NCBI GenBank assembly: GCA_905182985.1 | Contig: CAJJDN010000148.1 | Location: forward strand, 211,371 to 275,370 | Source of the DNA: Paramecium sonneborni | Taxonomy: Eukaryota; Ciliophora; Oligohymenophorea; Peniculida; Parameciidae | Direction: 5' to 3' | Length of the DNA: 64,000 nt | Part shown: positions 52,301-64,000 of the stretch, in pieces | How positions within the stretch are numbered: position 1 is the stretch's first letter | Layout of the letters: every line of letters starts with the position of its first letter | The notes under the pieces: generated by a model | What the model saw: the letters and a program-made list of their open reading frames with translations, nothing else | Database searches by the model: none | What the model was told of the DNA's origin: nothing | Position numbers and translations under genes: made by a program

Positions 52301-54536
52301 TTCATCTTTAATAGCTAATTAAATAATTGATTATCTTATTAATAATTTGAAAATGATAAGATAATAAGATTTTGACCAAGAAATGTTTATTATAACAAGA
52401 AATTAGATAGTAAGTGATTAAAATTATTTCTCAAAGTTTATTTCGCCAAAAATTTTATAAACTTTATTAAAAATCAAAAAAGCTTCAAAATGTTGTTTAT
52501 CATCTTAAAATTTTGAAACAATGACATAATTATTATTTAAACTTGAAGAAAAGGATGAAGAATTGCTCATTTAAGTGCTCTCAACCTCCATAAAGAATTA
52601 ATAACTTATAGATGAAGTAAATGTTAATCTAATTCATGATTTATTCAATTTATTAATGAAAGCGAAAAACAAATAAAAAATTTTGAAACTCATTAAGTTT
52701 GTATCAATTCTTTTGAAAAATAAAAGCAATTTCATAAGATTTAAAGTAAAAATATAAAACTAATTAAAAAAATTCATTATGAATTTTGAAAAATACTTAC
52801 TAGAAAGAAATACAAATGATTAAATTACAGATTAAGAAGATGGAATAAAAAAAATATTTTAACTTATTTAACAACATATTTATTATAATTTTACAATTGG
52901 AAACACTTCTTAAGAAAATGAATGGCTTGAGTTTTTAAAGTAGCCTGAACTTCAATAATTATGGATGAATATGGAAAAAATTATATCTAACATTCAGCCT
53001 TAATAAGTTTAAGAATATAACTTATTTTTATTGCCTTATATTGAATCTTTTTTGATTTGTACTGAAATTGTTAATTAAAATGAAACTTAAAGTTATGAAA
53101 TTATAAAATTATCTTCAATGGAATTATCAAGTTCTTCATAAGATCATATTGATTTTAACTTTAAAAAATTATTCAAAAAACTGAGCTAAAATGGTAAAGA
53201 TTATATCAATAGCATTATAATAGAATAAATTGAATTTACAAGCAGACAATAAAATAATTAATCAAAAAAAAGAAGTTTAGTGGAATATTTTCTTTAATTT
53301 CATCCAAATATAATCAATTTTGAAGTTAAGAAGGAATATTTGAGATATAAAATTGATCCTTTAAGATCAATGAATCAGGAAATATAATTAGAACTCTTTT
53401 TAACCAATTAGCAACTTACCATATATGTCAACATGGATACAGTTTTTGAAGATTCATACAGATAGATTAGCGCTTTGAATACTAATTAACTCAAAGTAAA
53501 TTTAGCAATAAAATTTGTTGGATAATAAGCTTATGATCATGGAGGCCTAAAAAGGCATTGGTTTTAGATACTTTCAAAGGAATTTCTAAATCCAAAACAT
53601 AAATTATTTATACATACTCCTAATCGACAATTTTATTAGATAAATAGGGAATCTTATCTTGATAATGATCATCTTAATAAATTCAAATTTGTTGGAAAGA
53701 TTTTTGCAAAAGCTATAATGGATGACTGTTTAATTCATGGAGAATTTCCTACCTACTTTTTTAAACATATTTTGGGTATAAAGTTGTCTATAAATGATAT
53801 GTAAGATTACGATGTAGAGGAACATACAAGCATGAAATTCATTTATGGTGATAATGATATTTCCAATCTTGATTGTGTTTATACATATTGCATTAATAAT
53901 AAAGGATAAGTTGAAGAAAAAGAATTAATATAAGGAGGAAAAGATATTTAAGTTACAGACGAAAATAAAAAAGATTATATAAGAAAATATTGCCATTAAT
54001 TTATGGCAAAAAACATTGAGGACCAAATTAAAGCTATTTAAGAAGGATTTTATTCAGTAATACCTAAAAATCTTATTGCCATTTTTGATTCAGCTTAATT
54101 TAAGAAATTGTTATGCGGTTAGCAATAAATTAATGGTAAATTATATTAAATTAGGTTTTAGTTGAGAATCTTATTGAGAATCTTAGTTATAATAAAGCTG
54201 ATATTAAATTTATTAAATGGCTTCAAAACATATTAAGAACATTCAATTAAGATATGCTTGCTAAGTTTATAAATTTTGTTACAGGTAATATATTAAAGCA
54301 TCTTTAGGTACTTATCTTGTACCAGCTGGAGGATTTTAAAATTTAACAAGACCAATCTAAATTAAAATAACCAATAGCAATTCTAAATTTCCTGAAGCAT
54401 ATACATGGTATAATTCTATAGTATTTTACAAAGTTAAAAACTTTTAGTAATCCCAGCTTATGATTCTGAAGAAGTCTTAAGGGAAAAATTAGAATTAGCC
54501 TTATTTGATGAAAATAACAACTTTTAGAGAGGATGA
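46369..54536 (+). CDS. Giant HECT-domain E3 ubiquitin ligase (HUWE1/UPL1-like size), one frameshift
   Basis: About 2670 residues. Introns: 46417-46438 (22 nt), 46666-46690 (25), 50017-50045 (29), 54136-54161 (26), 54285-54307 (23), 54408-54433 (26). The C-terminal ~350 residues are a HECT domain: YDHGGLKRHWFQILSKEF, KFVGKIFAKAIMDDCLI, FVTG, PAGGF, then PEAYTC with the catalytic Cys 34 residues from the end, closing with REKLELALFDE. The last intron splits that Cys codon (TG/T). HECT ligases take ubiquitin from an E2 onto this Cys and pass it to substrates. The long N-terminal part is helical/Leu-rich, as in HUWE1/UPL1-type ligases, with an acidic stretch near 51650. One base too many near 47203-47208 (an A run) breaks the frame once; everything else is consistent. 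Confidence 0.87.
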
Positions 54537-55747
54537 TTTATCATACATAAAATATAAATAAAAAATTTCATAAGAAAATTATTAAATTTCTCTTATTTAA
54601 AAAATAAATTAATTTACTATTTGTCGTGTTTGGAATATATTTTTTAATTTTTAGTTTGAATATCTTTAGTTTTACTAGACATACCAGGGAGTTTGGTTTC
54701 TTGATAATCTATTTATATTTTTGTAGTTATTATCAGAATTTAGCTTTTATTAGGAAATTCACATCCATTTTTAATAATTTTAAATATTCTCTTTTATTAA
54801 TAATGCTTAAACAATTTTCATTGCGATTGCAAATGATTATAATAATGTACTGATCTGTAGTATTAATTTAATAGTCGAATTATCTTTATAATAATTTGAG
54901 TAACACTAATCACAATTATTAATATTTAAACAAACTAAAAAACCTTCTATACAATTTTAAAATTAATTATTTAAGTAAAAATAACCAAGCTTACAATGGT
55001 TTTTCCCAATAAAATTAACACATAATTTTAATTCAAATAAAATTAGGACTAAGTTAAAGAATATTAAATACAATGTTTATTATACTAAAAATATCATTCA
55101 TCATTCCAATTTCATATCCCTCAATTCTATATCCTAAATTATGATCATCATTATAAACTTTATTAATTGTTAATCTCAGTCTTAAAATAATATTAATTTA
55201 AAATTATCCATCATAAATTTCATATTTAGAAGAATCTAATTTAATAATTGTCTAATTTATGTATTTCCTATTAATCGATCATAATTTGTCAAAATATAAT
55301 AACAAGATGGATAATTTAAATTATTTGATATAATAGCATAAGATAATCTTCCAGTAAATTAACTTAACATAATTAATTCTTACCCTTTGTCTTTATGTTA
55401 ATAAAGTCTTCCTTAAATATGTTATATATTTTATTCAAGCAAAGGTATTTCATATATTTACTTTTGTATATTTTCCTTATTTTTAATTATAAAATTCAAA
55501 TGTTGTTTTTTTTAAGATACACAATATAAGCAAAAAGCATTAGTATTTGATGTTGGTTCAAAAGGATAAACAATATGATATTCAATCACTTCACTTATTC
55601 AATCGATGTTTACAGAAATAATCATCATACTCTGCATAATTTCTTTCTATTCTATAAAATATATAAATATCTTCCTTATATTAATTATTAATAATTTGTG
55701 TAATATTATTTTGAATATATATTATATATTATAATATCCTTATTTTA
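54537..55747. other. Intergenic region with a minus-strand coding remnant
   Basis: 54537-55050 is AT-rich spacer. From about 55060 to 55330 the minus strand has a protein-like stretch (KYEIYDGQFQINIIL, then GYRIEGYEIGMMNDIF) preceded, after a frame change, by YYILTNYDRLIGNTQ. I cannot name the family; it looks like the 3' part of a decayed gene. Confidence 0.35.
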
Positions 55748-57107
55748 TCATGATATATCTTTGATTCTCACTTTTGAATTGCACAAATCCACATATGGAT
55801 ACAAATCTTAAGATTATTCTACACTCGCTTCTATTATTACTATATCGTTAATTTTAAATTGAAATGCCTTTCCTTGAGTATTATGAGTATGATGAAAATA
55901 TGGCTCAGAATTATGAAATAATAAGTATGATCTATTATAAAATTAATAAAATTGAATACCCTTTTCCTTAACCAGCACCTATGTAACCTTTTTATTTAAC
56001 AATTTCTCTAAATCCAATTCCAATCAAACACTCTTTTCCAATTCCCAGCATTTCGAATGCAAAGCGTATTTTACCAGTCTTAGGAATTACTTGTTTACAC
56101 ATACAATTACCCCATATACCTTCACCGATTTCAATAATCTTTCCATTATCACTTATCTAAATATCATTATGTTTTAGGTGAAAATGTTAAATTAGGATAC
56201 ATTTAGATCTAAAGGTTGTTAATAAAATTTTATGGTCATACCTTTAATTACCAGAAAAGTTTTAAGAATTAATATGAAGGGGCAAGAGAATAATCATATC
56301 CAATTTCCTCTAGGCTAAGAATTTAAATAATTATGGCTATCTTATAATGTCTAATATTGTTGGCTACAATTTTCTAATATCATACAGTAATTATTTTCAA
56401 AACCATATATGACAATCTTTCAATTATGCTCTCCAAATCAAGTCTAATGAGAATTTTTCATTGTATTTCTTAATAGCTGCCATTTAATTTTCTTTGAATT
56501 TTCTTTTTATACAATTTACCCATTTTGGTCATTATTTTTTAATTTTAGGTCTTCAGTTTCAAATTTCTCAATATTTGTATTTTAGTCCATTTAAATATTT
56601 GAAAGTATTTAAATACATTTACTAAATTCTGTAAAATCCTTAAACTTTTATAATTTTGAATTAAGTTGAACTTCTATGATTAATTAATTTAAAAAATGTT
56701 ATTAATGAAAGGATTCATTTAGAGATTTTTTGGATCCTTTATTAATTTATCTAATTCTTCAAAGAAACTATATTTGTATTTGTTTAATGATGATCCTATT
56801 ATTAAAATATTCTGAATCCAATTATTTACAATCTTAATTAATTAATCTAGTTATTAATTAATGATTCGATTTACTTTACATTAGTTATCGTTGTATCCTC
56901 AATATTGGTAAGTTTCTTCTTTTATTCATTCTCAATGATCTAAATGACTTTTTTAAACCCCATTGTTTTAGCTGTTGTTTCATTAAAATCTAAGCATTTA
57001 TTACATAAGAGCCTCTAATAGTTTGATAATTTTGGATCAAGAACTACAGTAAGAATTGACTAATTGTGTTTATAAGCACATTGTCATTATTTTTGATTTT
57101 CTATCAT
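55748..57107 (-). pseudogene. Decayed B-box-like / SPRY-domain gene
   Basis: The N-terminal part (QCAYKHN, then RLLCNKCLDFN) has the Cys/His spacing seen at the start of many Paramecium B-box-like proteins and leads into a coiled coil. The C-terminal 130 residues resemble a SPRY domain (GECLIGIGFRE-like turn, KAFQFKINDIVIIEA, LYPYVDLCNSKVRI) joined by a 28-nt GT...AG intron near 55950, with a stop at 55748. However, the Met at 57107 is followed by an in-frame TGA seven codons later, and at least two further frame changes and TGAs separate the B-box part from the SPRY part. I therefore call it a pseudogene with a still readable SPRY end. Confidence 0.5.
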
Positions 57108-57268
57108 CTCTAATTAATACATAAATTTAATTAATTGATAAAAGATAATTTATTTTTGCTTTATAAATACCAAAATTTTATATACCAATTAAACGTAATT
57201 TATATGGCAAGGAATATAAATAATTGAATGAAAACATATTGGCAAATTAAATTTATATATAAATTAAT

Positions 57269-58098
57269 ATGATAATAAATTAAACTAATCAATAGGTGTG
57301 TGTTAAATCATCAATATAGAACATCCAAAAGTATACCCTAAAGAAACAAAAAGTAGAAGGGAGAGAACATATAAAGCTTCAGGGTTGCTCTTACTTGGAA
57401 TAGAGTTATTCTAAGTTGGTTTCCTATTTCTATTGATGTATCATCTGCGGCTATAAAAATTTTAATCAGAAGTTAATAGAAGAGGAGATAATCGCATAGA
57501 TCAAAAATATAGACCCAAATGAGTGAAGACTCTGTAGAACATTTCTATATATTACAATATCTCAAAGACAACTTTTCATCTTCAATAAATATTCTCGTAG
57601 ATACATTGAGGCAATCTCCTTCCATGTTTTTATTTAAAGGTTATCCTAGTTGTGAAGTTTATGAAACTAATGAAGTGAGCGGTACTTAGCAGAATCAGGC
57701 AACTATATAAAGAAGCCCTCTCTAATGGAACAAAAAATAAACCATAGTTTTCCAGAAACATAAGTGCTGAGTCTCGTTCTTAAGTGATAGAATGATTCTG
57801 GAATAAGAATAGCGAGAGCCATTATGAATTATAGATCACCATTCTAAGCTCTCCAATTTACCTGAACAATTTATCATAATTCCATTCTTGGATTCAGGTT
57901 AACCCTTTAAAACCCTTGGTGCTAGAGGATTGTAGAGGAGATAAACTTAGGGTCATCGAAATCGATGCAATTTCATCTTAGAGGTAATAGAAATGAAGAA
58001 AGAATAGATATAGATAATCAACTACGAAGTTCAGCCTGGTGATAATAAAATTATATAATAATTTCGAATACATAATGGTAAATAAATACGATACCTGA
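57269..58098 (+). CDS. Unrecognised protein in a GC-richer island
   Basis: The reading frame is clear from about 57310. It passes VALTWNRVILSWFPISIDVS, Met 57519 (MSEDSVEHFYILQYLKDNF), YKEALSNGTKNKPQF and VLEDCRGDKLRVIEID to TGA 58096. Introns are 57652-57679 (28 nt), 57784-57807 (24) and 57984-58007 (24); both 24-nt introns contain an in-frame TGA. No Met precedes 57519 in that frame. I therefore extend the start to 57269 through a possible 22-nt GTGT...AG intron near 57299-57320, which is uncertain. G+C is markedly higher (24 and 20 of 60 bases in two consecutive lines) than in surrounding sequence. No domain is recognised. The neighbours on both sides are relics. Confidence 0.5.
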
Positions 58099-58146
58099 GT
58101 CAAATACTTTAAAATTATATAATTAATAATAGGGTACTATAATTGT

Positions 58147-60128
58147 AATAATCATAAATAAAAAGTTAATATAAGAGAAAAGTTGAGAGCACTCTGAAGA
58201 CATTTTGGCTTGAGATTAAAATGAAAAAAATCATTCAAAAAGAGTATTATGCACAAAGTATATGGCTATAAAAAAATGAAATGATGCATATTCAAGATTC
58301 AATCAATCAGATTAAATCAACTAAATAATTACTTAAAGAAGATAGAACAAATTTACTATTAAGTAATTTAGAAAACATGAATAAATTAAATGAAAGTGTT
58401 GAATTATTGAAGAATCTTTTACATTTAATAGATTGAATTAATTATCATTTCTATTAAAAAGTGGACTTAATATTCAAAATGTGGAAAAAGTCATAAATAA
58501 GAGATAATCTAAAGAATATTATGATTATTAATTATTTATTGAATTCATTAAGGAACAATAAAATACTTAAATTCAAGTTAAGATTGACTTTAAAGTTAAT
58601 ATTCAGAATTTATTATCTTCATTAACAGAAACAGGTTTAATTATAAAATGTCAATTATTATTAGAAAATCAAATAACAAAACCTATTTTTTTAGAGAATT
58701 GTGATATGAAAGATAATGAAGATATAGAAGAAGTTTAACATTTATTAATTTAGGAACTTAATTTATTATATGAAAATCATAAGAAATAAATCACATTATT
58801 TGATCTTTGTAAAGAGAGAACAAGTTGAAAACGTTTTGGTGTTTAAAATGTTCAGATGGTACGATTAAATGTACTTCTATTTATACAGTTCATCAAATTT
58901 GGAAATAAATTCAATAAAAAATTAGAAAAAATGAATTAAAATGCTGATGTATTTTAACTAAAAGTAAACTGTCCTAAGGATTATTTATAAATAATAGAAA
59001 GGATGTATTTCTGCAATTGAAAATACAACAAATTAATTAAATATTATTAATTAAGAATATTCTAGTAAAGTTAATTCTACAACTAATAATTTAATTAATA
59101 CATCTTGGAAACCGTTGTCTAAAGAAGAAATTATTAAAATTGCATAAGATTTAAGCTATTAATTAATAAAATAGTTATTAAAATCCATTATCAATTGAAG
59201 ATAATAATTAAGATAATTAAATAAATGAAATTCTTAAAGACACTGTTTTACGTTTATAAGAATGTTAACGAACTTAATTAAACAAAATAAATGGTTTAAT
59301 TAATAATTTATTAATAGTTGATAATATTTAAAGTAAAATTAAAGAAAGTACTTAAGCAGTAGAATGTTAAAGTATTATATACACAATTGATTAATAATGA
59401 ACAAAACCAATCGTCTTAGAATTTTAATTAAAAGAGTTAGATTTATCAATTCATCTTAAAAATCAAAATAATTAAGATTTCAAACAAAAATTAAAGAATA
59501 ATCAATACCATTCACTTATAATTTATTATAAAATAATTCAATTAAATAGCCTGAAAGGTGTGGAGCAATTGCATTTAATAAAGATAATTGAATTATAGCA
59601 ATTAGTAGTGAGTAATAGATCAAAGTATTTGAATTTAATCAAGAATAGTTGAAATAAACTCAATATCTAAGTGAACATTCAAAAGAGGTTGAATTTTATT
59701 AAGAAATCAAATTAATTTATATCAGAAATTTAAGATAATTATATTATAATATGGTAAATGAATGAAATTAATGGATTTGTAAATAGAAATTAAATGGGCA
59801 TTCAAATAGAATTTATTGTTTTAATATTGAACAATTATCTTGTCTTTCAGAAAAAACATTTAAATGAATTATTTATTGATTTTGGAACAGTTTATTTGGA
59901 TTAATGAGTGATAATGGAGATTATTTGATTACATCAATTGATTTTTTTTTTAAATTATTTCTCCATAATGTTAATTGAAAAAATTAGTTAGGTTATAAAT
60001 TATGCTATTTAATAGGTATATTATTACAGCAAAAAACCTAAGAAATCATTATCAATAAATTAGTAAATGAGATGACAATCCATCTTTCCATGACACCTTC
60101 TATAATTAGGCCCAATAAAAATACTTTG
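58147..60128 (+). repeat. Exact 1982-bp direct repeat, copy 1 (assembly overlap)
   Basis: Identical in all parts I compared to 60130-62111, separated by a single N at 60129. Same pattern as the repeat around N 4813. Confidence 0.92.
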
Positions 60129-62750
60129 NAATAATCATAAATAAAAAGTTAATATAAGAGAAAAGTTGAGAGCACTCTGAAGACATTTTGGCTTGAGATT
60201 AAAATGAAAAAAATCATTCAAAAAGAGTATTATGCACAAAGTATATGGCTATAAAAAAATGAAATGATGCATATTCAAGATTCAATCAATCAGATTAAAT
60301 CAACTAAATAATTACTTAAAGAAGATAGAACAAATTTACTATTAAGTAATTTAGAAAACATGAATAAATTAAATGAAAGTGTTGAATTATTGAAGAATCT
60401 TTTACATTTAATAGATTGAATTAATTATCATTTCTATTAAAAAGTGGACTTAATATTCAAAATGTGGAAAAAGTCATAAATAAGAGATAATCTAAAGAAT
60501 ATTATGATTATTAATTATTTATTGAATTCATTAAGGAACAATAAAATACTTAAATTCAAGTTAAGATTGACTTTAAAGTTAATATTCAGAATTTATTATC
60601 TTCATTAACAGAAACAGGTTTAATTATAAAATGTCAATTATTATTAGAAAATCAAATAACAAAACCTATTTTTTTAGAGAATTGTGATATGAAAGATAAT
60701 GAAGATATAGAAGAAGTTTAACATTTATTAATTTAGGAACTTAATTTATTATATGAAAATCATAAGAAATAAATCACATTATTTGATCTTTGTAAAGAGA
60801 GAACAAGTTGAAAACGTTTTGGTGTTTAAAATGTTCAGATGGTACGATTAAATGTACTTCTATTTATACAGTTCATCAAATTTGGAAATAAATTCAATAA
60901 AAAATTAGAAAAAATGAATTAAAATGCTGATGTATTTTAACTAAAAGTAAACTGTCCTAAGGATTATTTATAAATAATAGAAAGGATGTATTTCTGCAAT
61001 TGAAAATACAACAAATTAATTAAATATTATTAATTAAGAATATTCTAGTAAAGTTAATTCTACAACTAATAATTTAATTAATACATCTTGGAAACCGTTG
61101 TCTAAAGAAGAAATTATTAAAATTGCATAAGATTTAAGCTATTAATTAATAAAATAGTTATTAAAATCCATTATCAATTGAAGATAATAATTAAGATAAT
61201 TAAATAAATGAAATTCTTAAAGACACTGTTTTACGTTTATAAGAATGTTAACGAACTTAATTAAACAAAATAAATGGTTTAATTAATAATTTATTAATAG
61301 TTGATAATATTTAAAGTAAAATTAAAGAAAGTACTTAAGCAGTAGAATGTTAAAGTATTATATACACAATTGATTAATAATGAACAAAACCAATCGTCTT
61401 AGAATTTTAATTAAAAGAGTTAGATTTATCAATTCATCTTAAAAATCAAAATAATTAAGATTTCAAACAAAAATTAAAGAATAATCAATACCATTCACTT
61501 ATAATTTATTATAAAATAATTCAATTAAATAGCCTGAAAGGTGTGGAGCAATTGCATTTAATAAAGATAATTGAATTATAGCAATTAGTAGTGAGTAATA
61601 GATCAAAGTATTTGAATTTAATCAAGAATAGTTGAAATAAACTCAATATCTAAGTGAACATTCAAAAGAGGTTGAATTTTATTAAGAAATCAAATTAATT
61701 TATATCAGAAATTTAAGATAATTATATTATAATATGGTAAATGAATGAAATTAATGGATTTGTAAATAGAAATTAAATGGGCATTCAAATAGAATTTATT
61801 GTTTTAATATTGAACAATTATCTTGTCTTTCAGAAAAAACATTTAAATGAATTATTTATTGATTTTGGAACAGTTTATTTGGATTAATGAGTGATAATGG
61901 AGATTATTTGATTACATCAATTGATTTTTTTTTTAAATTATTTCTCCATAATGTTAATTGAAAAAATTAGTTAGGTTATAAATTATGCTATTTAATAGGT
62001 ATATTATTACAGCAAAAAACCTAAGAAATCATTATCAATAAATTAGTAAATGAGATGACAATCCATCTTTCCATGACACCTTCTATAATTAGGCCCAATA
62101 AAAATACTTTGATTTCAAACTAATTATATAGATCATTCTTTTTTATGAGATTTATCGCGCTTGATCAATGTACTTTATTGATGAAAATAAGAGCTCTATA
62201 AAGGAATTTAAACCATATTTAACACAAAAAAGGGGAAATACGGTGCTTTGGTTGAATATTAGAAAATAGTTGATTAGCAATTTTGCTCTTTAACTAAAGA
62301 TAAAAAAATTTCTTTTGCATTTTGAAATATCAAATCAAAGATGAAACAATTGATGCAAAATGAAGAATAATGTTGAATATTAAGATGAAATTAATATCAC
62401 ACAATAATAGATTATAAGAATTAATATTCTCTAATAATGAAATTTTCAGAATTAAAAAATATAGCATCAAACAAATTATTCTAGGGGTAACTTTAGAGGA
62501 AAATATCTTATTAGTTTACTAATCTATAAAATAGAGACATTGGACAACTATACTTAGAAAATTTATTGTAAAATTAAAGGGTTTGGAATCAAGAATGAAA
62601 TGAATTGCAACAATATGTATCAGCCTTAATAGCTATCATAAACAATTGGCTTCTTTGTTGATGACTGTAAAAAAATTGAAAGCTTGCAAGTATGTAAAGA
62701 GGGAATAATTAAATTATGGAGTGTAGGAATGATTAGTGAAAAAATATGCA
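58221..62750 (+). pseudogene. Decayed WD40-repeat gene with coiled-coil N-terminus (duplicated by assembly)
   Basis: It begins MKKIIQKEYYAQSIWLQ and runs through coiled-coil segments in shifting frames, e.g. SKEEIIKIAQDLSYQL and EILKDTVLRLQECQ. It reaches a WD40 start, FTYNLLQNNSIKQPERCGAI then QQIKVFEFNQEQLKQ, WICKQKLNGHSNRIYCF and, after the repeat, GIIKLWSVG near 62700. These match the large Paramecium family of proteins with a coiled coil followed by WD40 repeats. At least six TGAs or frame changes are spread along it, identical in both assembly copies (second copy from 60204), so it is a decayed member of that family. The true locus is probably 58221-60128 joined to 62112 onward. Confidence 0.6.
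60130..62111 (+). repeat. Exact 1982-bp direct repeat, copy 2 (assembly overlap)
   Basis: Second copy of 58147-60128; unique sequence resumes at 62112. Confidence 0.92.
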
Positions 62751-63363
62751 ATCCATTAAAAATTTGGATTAGAAGTTTGCAATGATTTTAAATTGGAGGA
62801 ATAGGATTTGGAATGCTAATGAAGGAATTAAAAAAGTGAAATTAATTATCAAAAAAGATAAATTAATTGGTATGAACAAGAAATTAAACTAAGATTTGCA
62901 CAAAATATTTAATGAGGGACGTATAACAGAATTAGCATTAAAAATTTCTAAATACTGACATAATAATATCGAAGCTTTGATATTTATCTAAGGTCTCTAA
63001 TTAATATTTTAATATCGAATCTGAGTAGAGAACTGTCTGAAAAAAAATATGGGAATTTGTCGTTATTTTACAAAAGTTTAATTAGTGTTATTATCCAAAT
63101 AAAATTAATTTGTTTTGGAAATAAAAAGTTCTATAAAAATAAAAATTAATTTAAATATGATATAAAGTTCTGCTTGTAATTTTTCTAAGCAGCTAATCTA
63201 TTAATGCAGACAATAATAACAGTGAGCAAGTTGAACACTAAGGTTTGATAAACTATTCTGAAAAAACTTTGTAATTTCGGAAAATTAAGGAAAAGTATTG
63301 TCAACAGACATACCATTATATCAGTCTTATATTCTACTCTAATATTTTATAGGTATAGCAATT
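62751..63363. other. AT-rich terminal sequence before the gap
   Basis: No reading frame or motif that I can support. It could be the decayed 3' end of the WD40 relic. Confidence 0.35.
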
Positions 63364-64000
63364 NNNNNNNNNNNNNNNNNNNNNNNNNNNNNNNNNNNNN
63401 NNNNNNNNNNNNNNNNNNNNNNNNNNNNNNNNNNNNNNNNNNNNNNNNNNNNNNNNNNNNNNNNNNNNNNNNNNNNNNNNNNNNNNNNNNNNNNNNNNNN
63501 NNNNNNNNNNNNNNNNNNNNNNNNNNNNNNNNNNNNNNNNNNNNNNNNNNNNNNNNNNNNNNNNNNNNNNNNNNNNNNNNNNNNNNNNNNNNNNNNNNNN
63601 NNNNNNNNNNNNNNNNNNNNNNNNNNNNNNNNNNNNNNNNNNNNNNNNNNNNNNNNNNNNNNNNNNNNNNNNNNNNNNNNNNNNNNNNNNNNNNNNNNNN
63701 NNNNNNNNNNNNNNNNNNNNNNNNNNNNNNNNNNNNNNNNNNNNNNNNNNNNNNNNNNNNNNNNNNNNNNNNNNNNNNNNNNNNNNNNNNNNNNNNNNNN
63801 NNNNNNNNNNNNNNNNNNNNNNNNNNNNNNNNNNNNNNNNNNNNNNNNNNNNNNNNNNNNNNNNNNNNNNNNNNNNNNNNNNNNNNNNNNNNNNNNNNNN
63901 NNNNNNNNNNNNNNNNNNNNNNNNNNNNNNNNNNNNNNNNNNNNNNNNNNNNNNNNNNNNNNNNNNNNNNNNNNNNNNNNNNNNNNNNNNNNNNNNNNNN
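63364..64000. other. Assembly gap (Ns to end of window)
   Basis: 637 Ns; nothing can be read. Confidence 0.97.

Noticed and set aside
54401..54412. Loss of the catalytic Cys in the HECT domain (TGG read as Trp)
   Set aside because: A 26-nt intron begins inside this codon; splicing restores Cys and the downstream frame.
1..64000. Germline (micronuclear) DNA with internal eliminated sequences
   Set aside because: The long genes read straight through with only 22-31 nt introns; no TA-bounded insertions interrupt exons.
1..64000. CRISPR arrays, insertion sequences, rRNA or tRNA genes
   Set aside because: No regularly spaced repeats, transposase motifs or tRNA-like structures were recognised; the only long repeats are assembly overlaps.

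Overview
The window is ciliate macronuclear DNA, most probably from Paramecium. TAA and TAG are read as glutamine throughout and only TGA ends genes. Introns are tiny (22-31 nt, GT...AG); I placed 35 of them in intact reading frames. Base composition is very AT-rich. Single Ns, two N blocks and exact repeats next to three of the gaps show it is a draft scaffold. The species cannot be fixed from the sequence alone. With the standard code only fragments of the real genes are visible; every coding call here uses the ciliate code and removes the short introns.

Layout. 1-6548 (+): two tandem cysteine-rich surface proteins with hydrophobic C-termini; the second is interrupted by a duplicated contig end. 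6564-8453 (-): decayed Ser/Thr kinase. 8889-10394 (-): FAD/NAD oxidoreductase, probably mitochondrial. 10830-12278 (+): TLDc-like protein. 12279-16576: degraded sequence with a frame-broken gene on the minus strand. 16663-19243 (+): two tandem OTU/otubain-type cysteine proteases; the first also carries a dead N-terminal OTU copy. 19264-22158 (-): EF-hand plus WD40 protein of the ciliary CFAP337/WDR49 type. 22515-24503: relic. 24504-33916 (-): a 3095-residue surface protein with cysteine-rich repeats, beta-helix-like repeats and a C-terminal multipass membrane domain.

35163-36560 (+): relic resembling a cytochrome b561/b5/reductase protein. 36579-38781 (+): vWA-domain protein with one frameshift. 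40260-44257 (-): kinase with a coiled-coil tail of about 1000 residues. 46369-54536 (+): giant HECT ubiquitin ligase of about 2670 residues with one frameshift. 55748-57107 (-): decayed B-box-like/SPRY gene. 57269-58098 (+): unrecognised gene in a GC-richer island. 58221-about 62750 (+): decayed WD40 gene, half of it duplicated by assembly. The end of the window is Ns.

The genes do not form a pathway and there are no operons. Two themes stand out: ubiquitin biology (two otubain-type proteases and a HECT ligase) and the cell surface or cilium (three cysteine-rich exported proteins and a CFAP337-like protein). Intact genes alternate with relics that keep recognisable domains but carry TGAs and frameshifts. 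This is what is expected of Paramecium after whole-genome duplication, although some single-base shifts may be sequencing errors.
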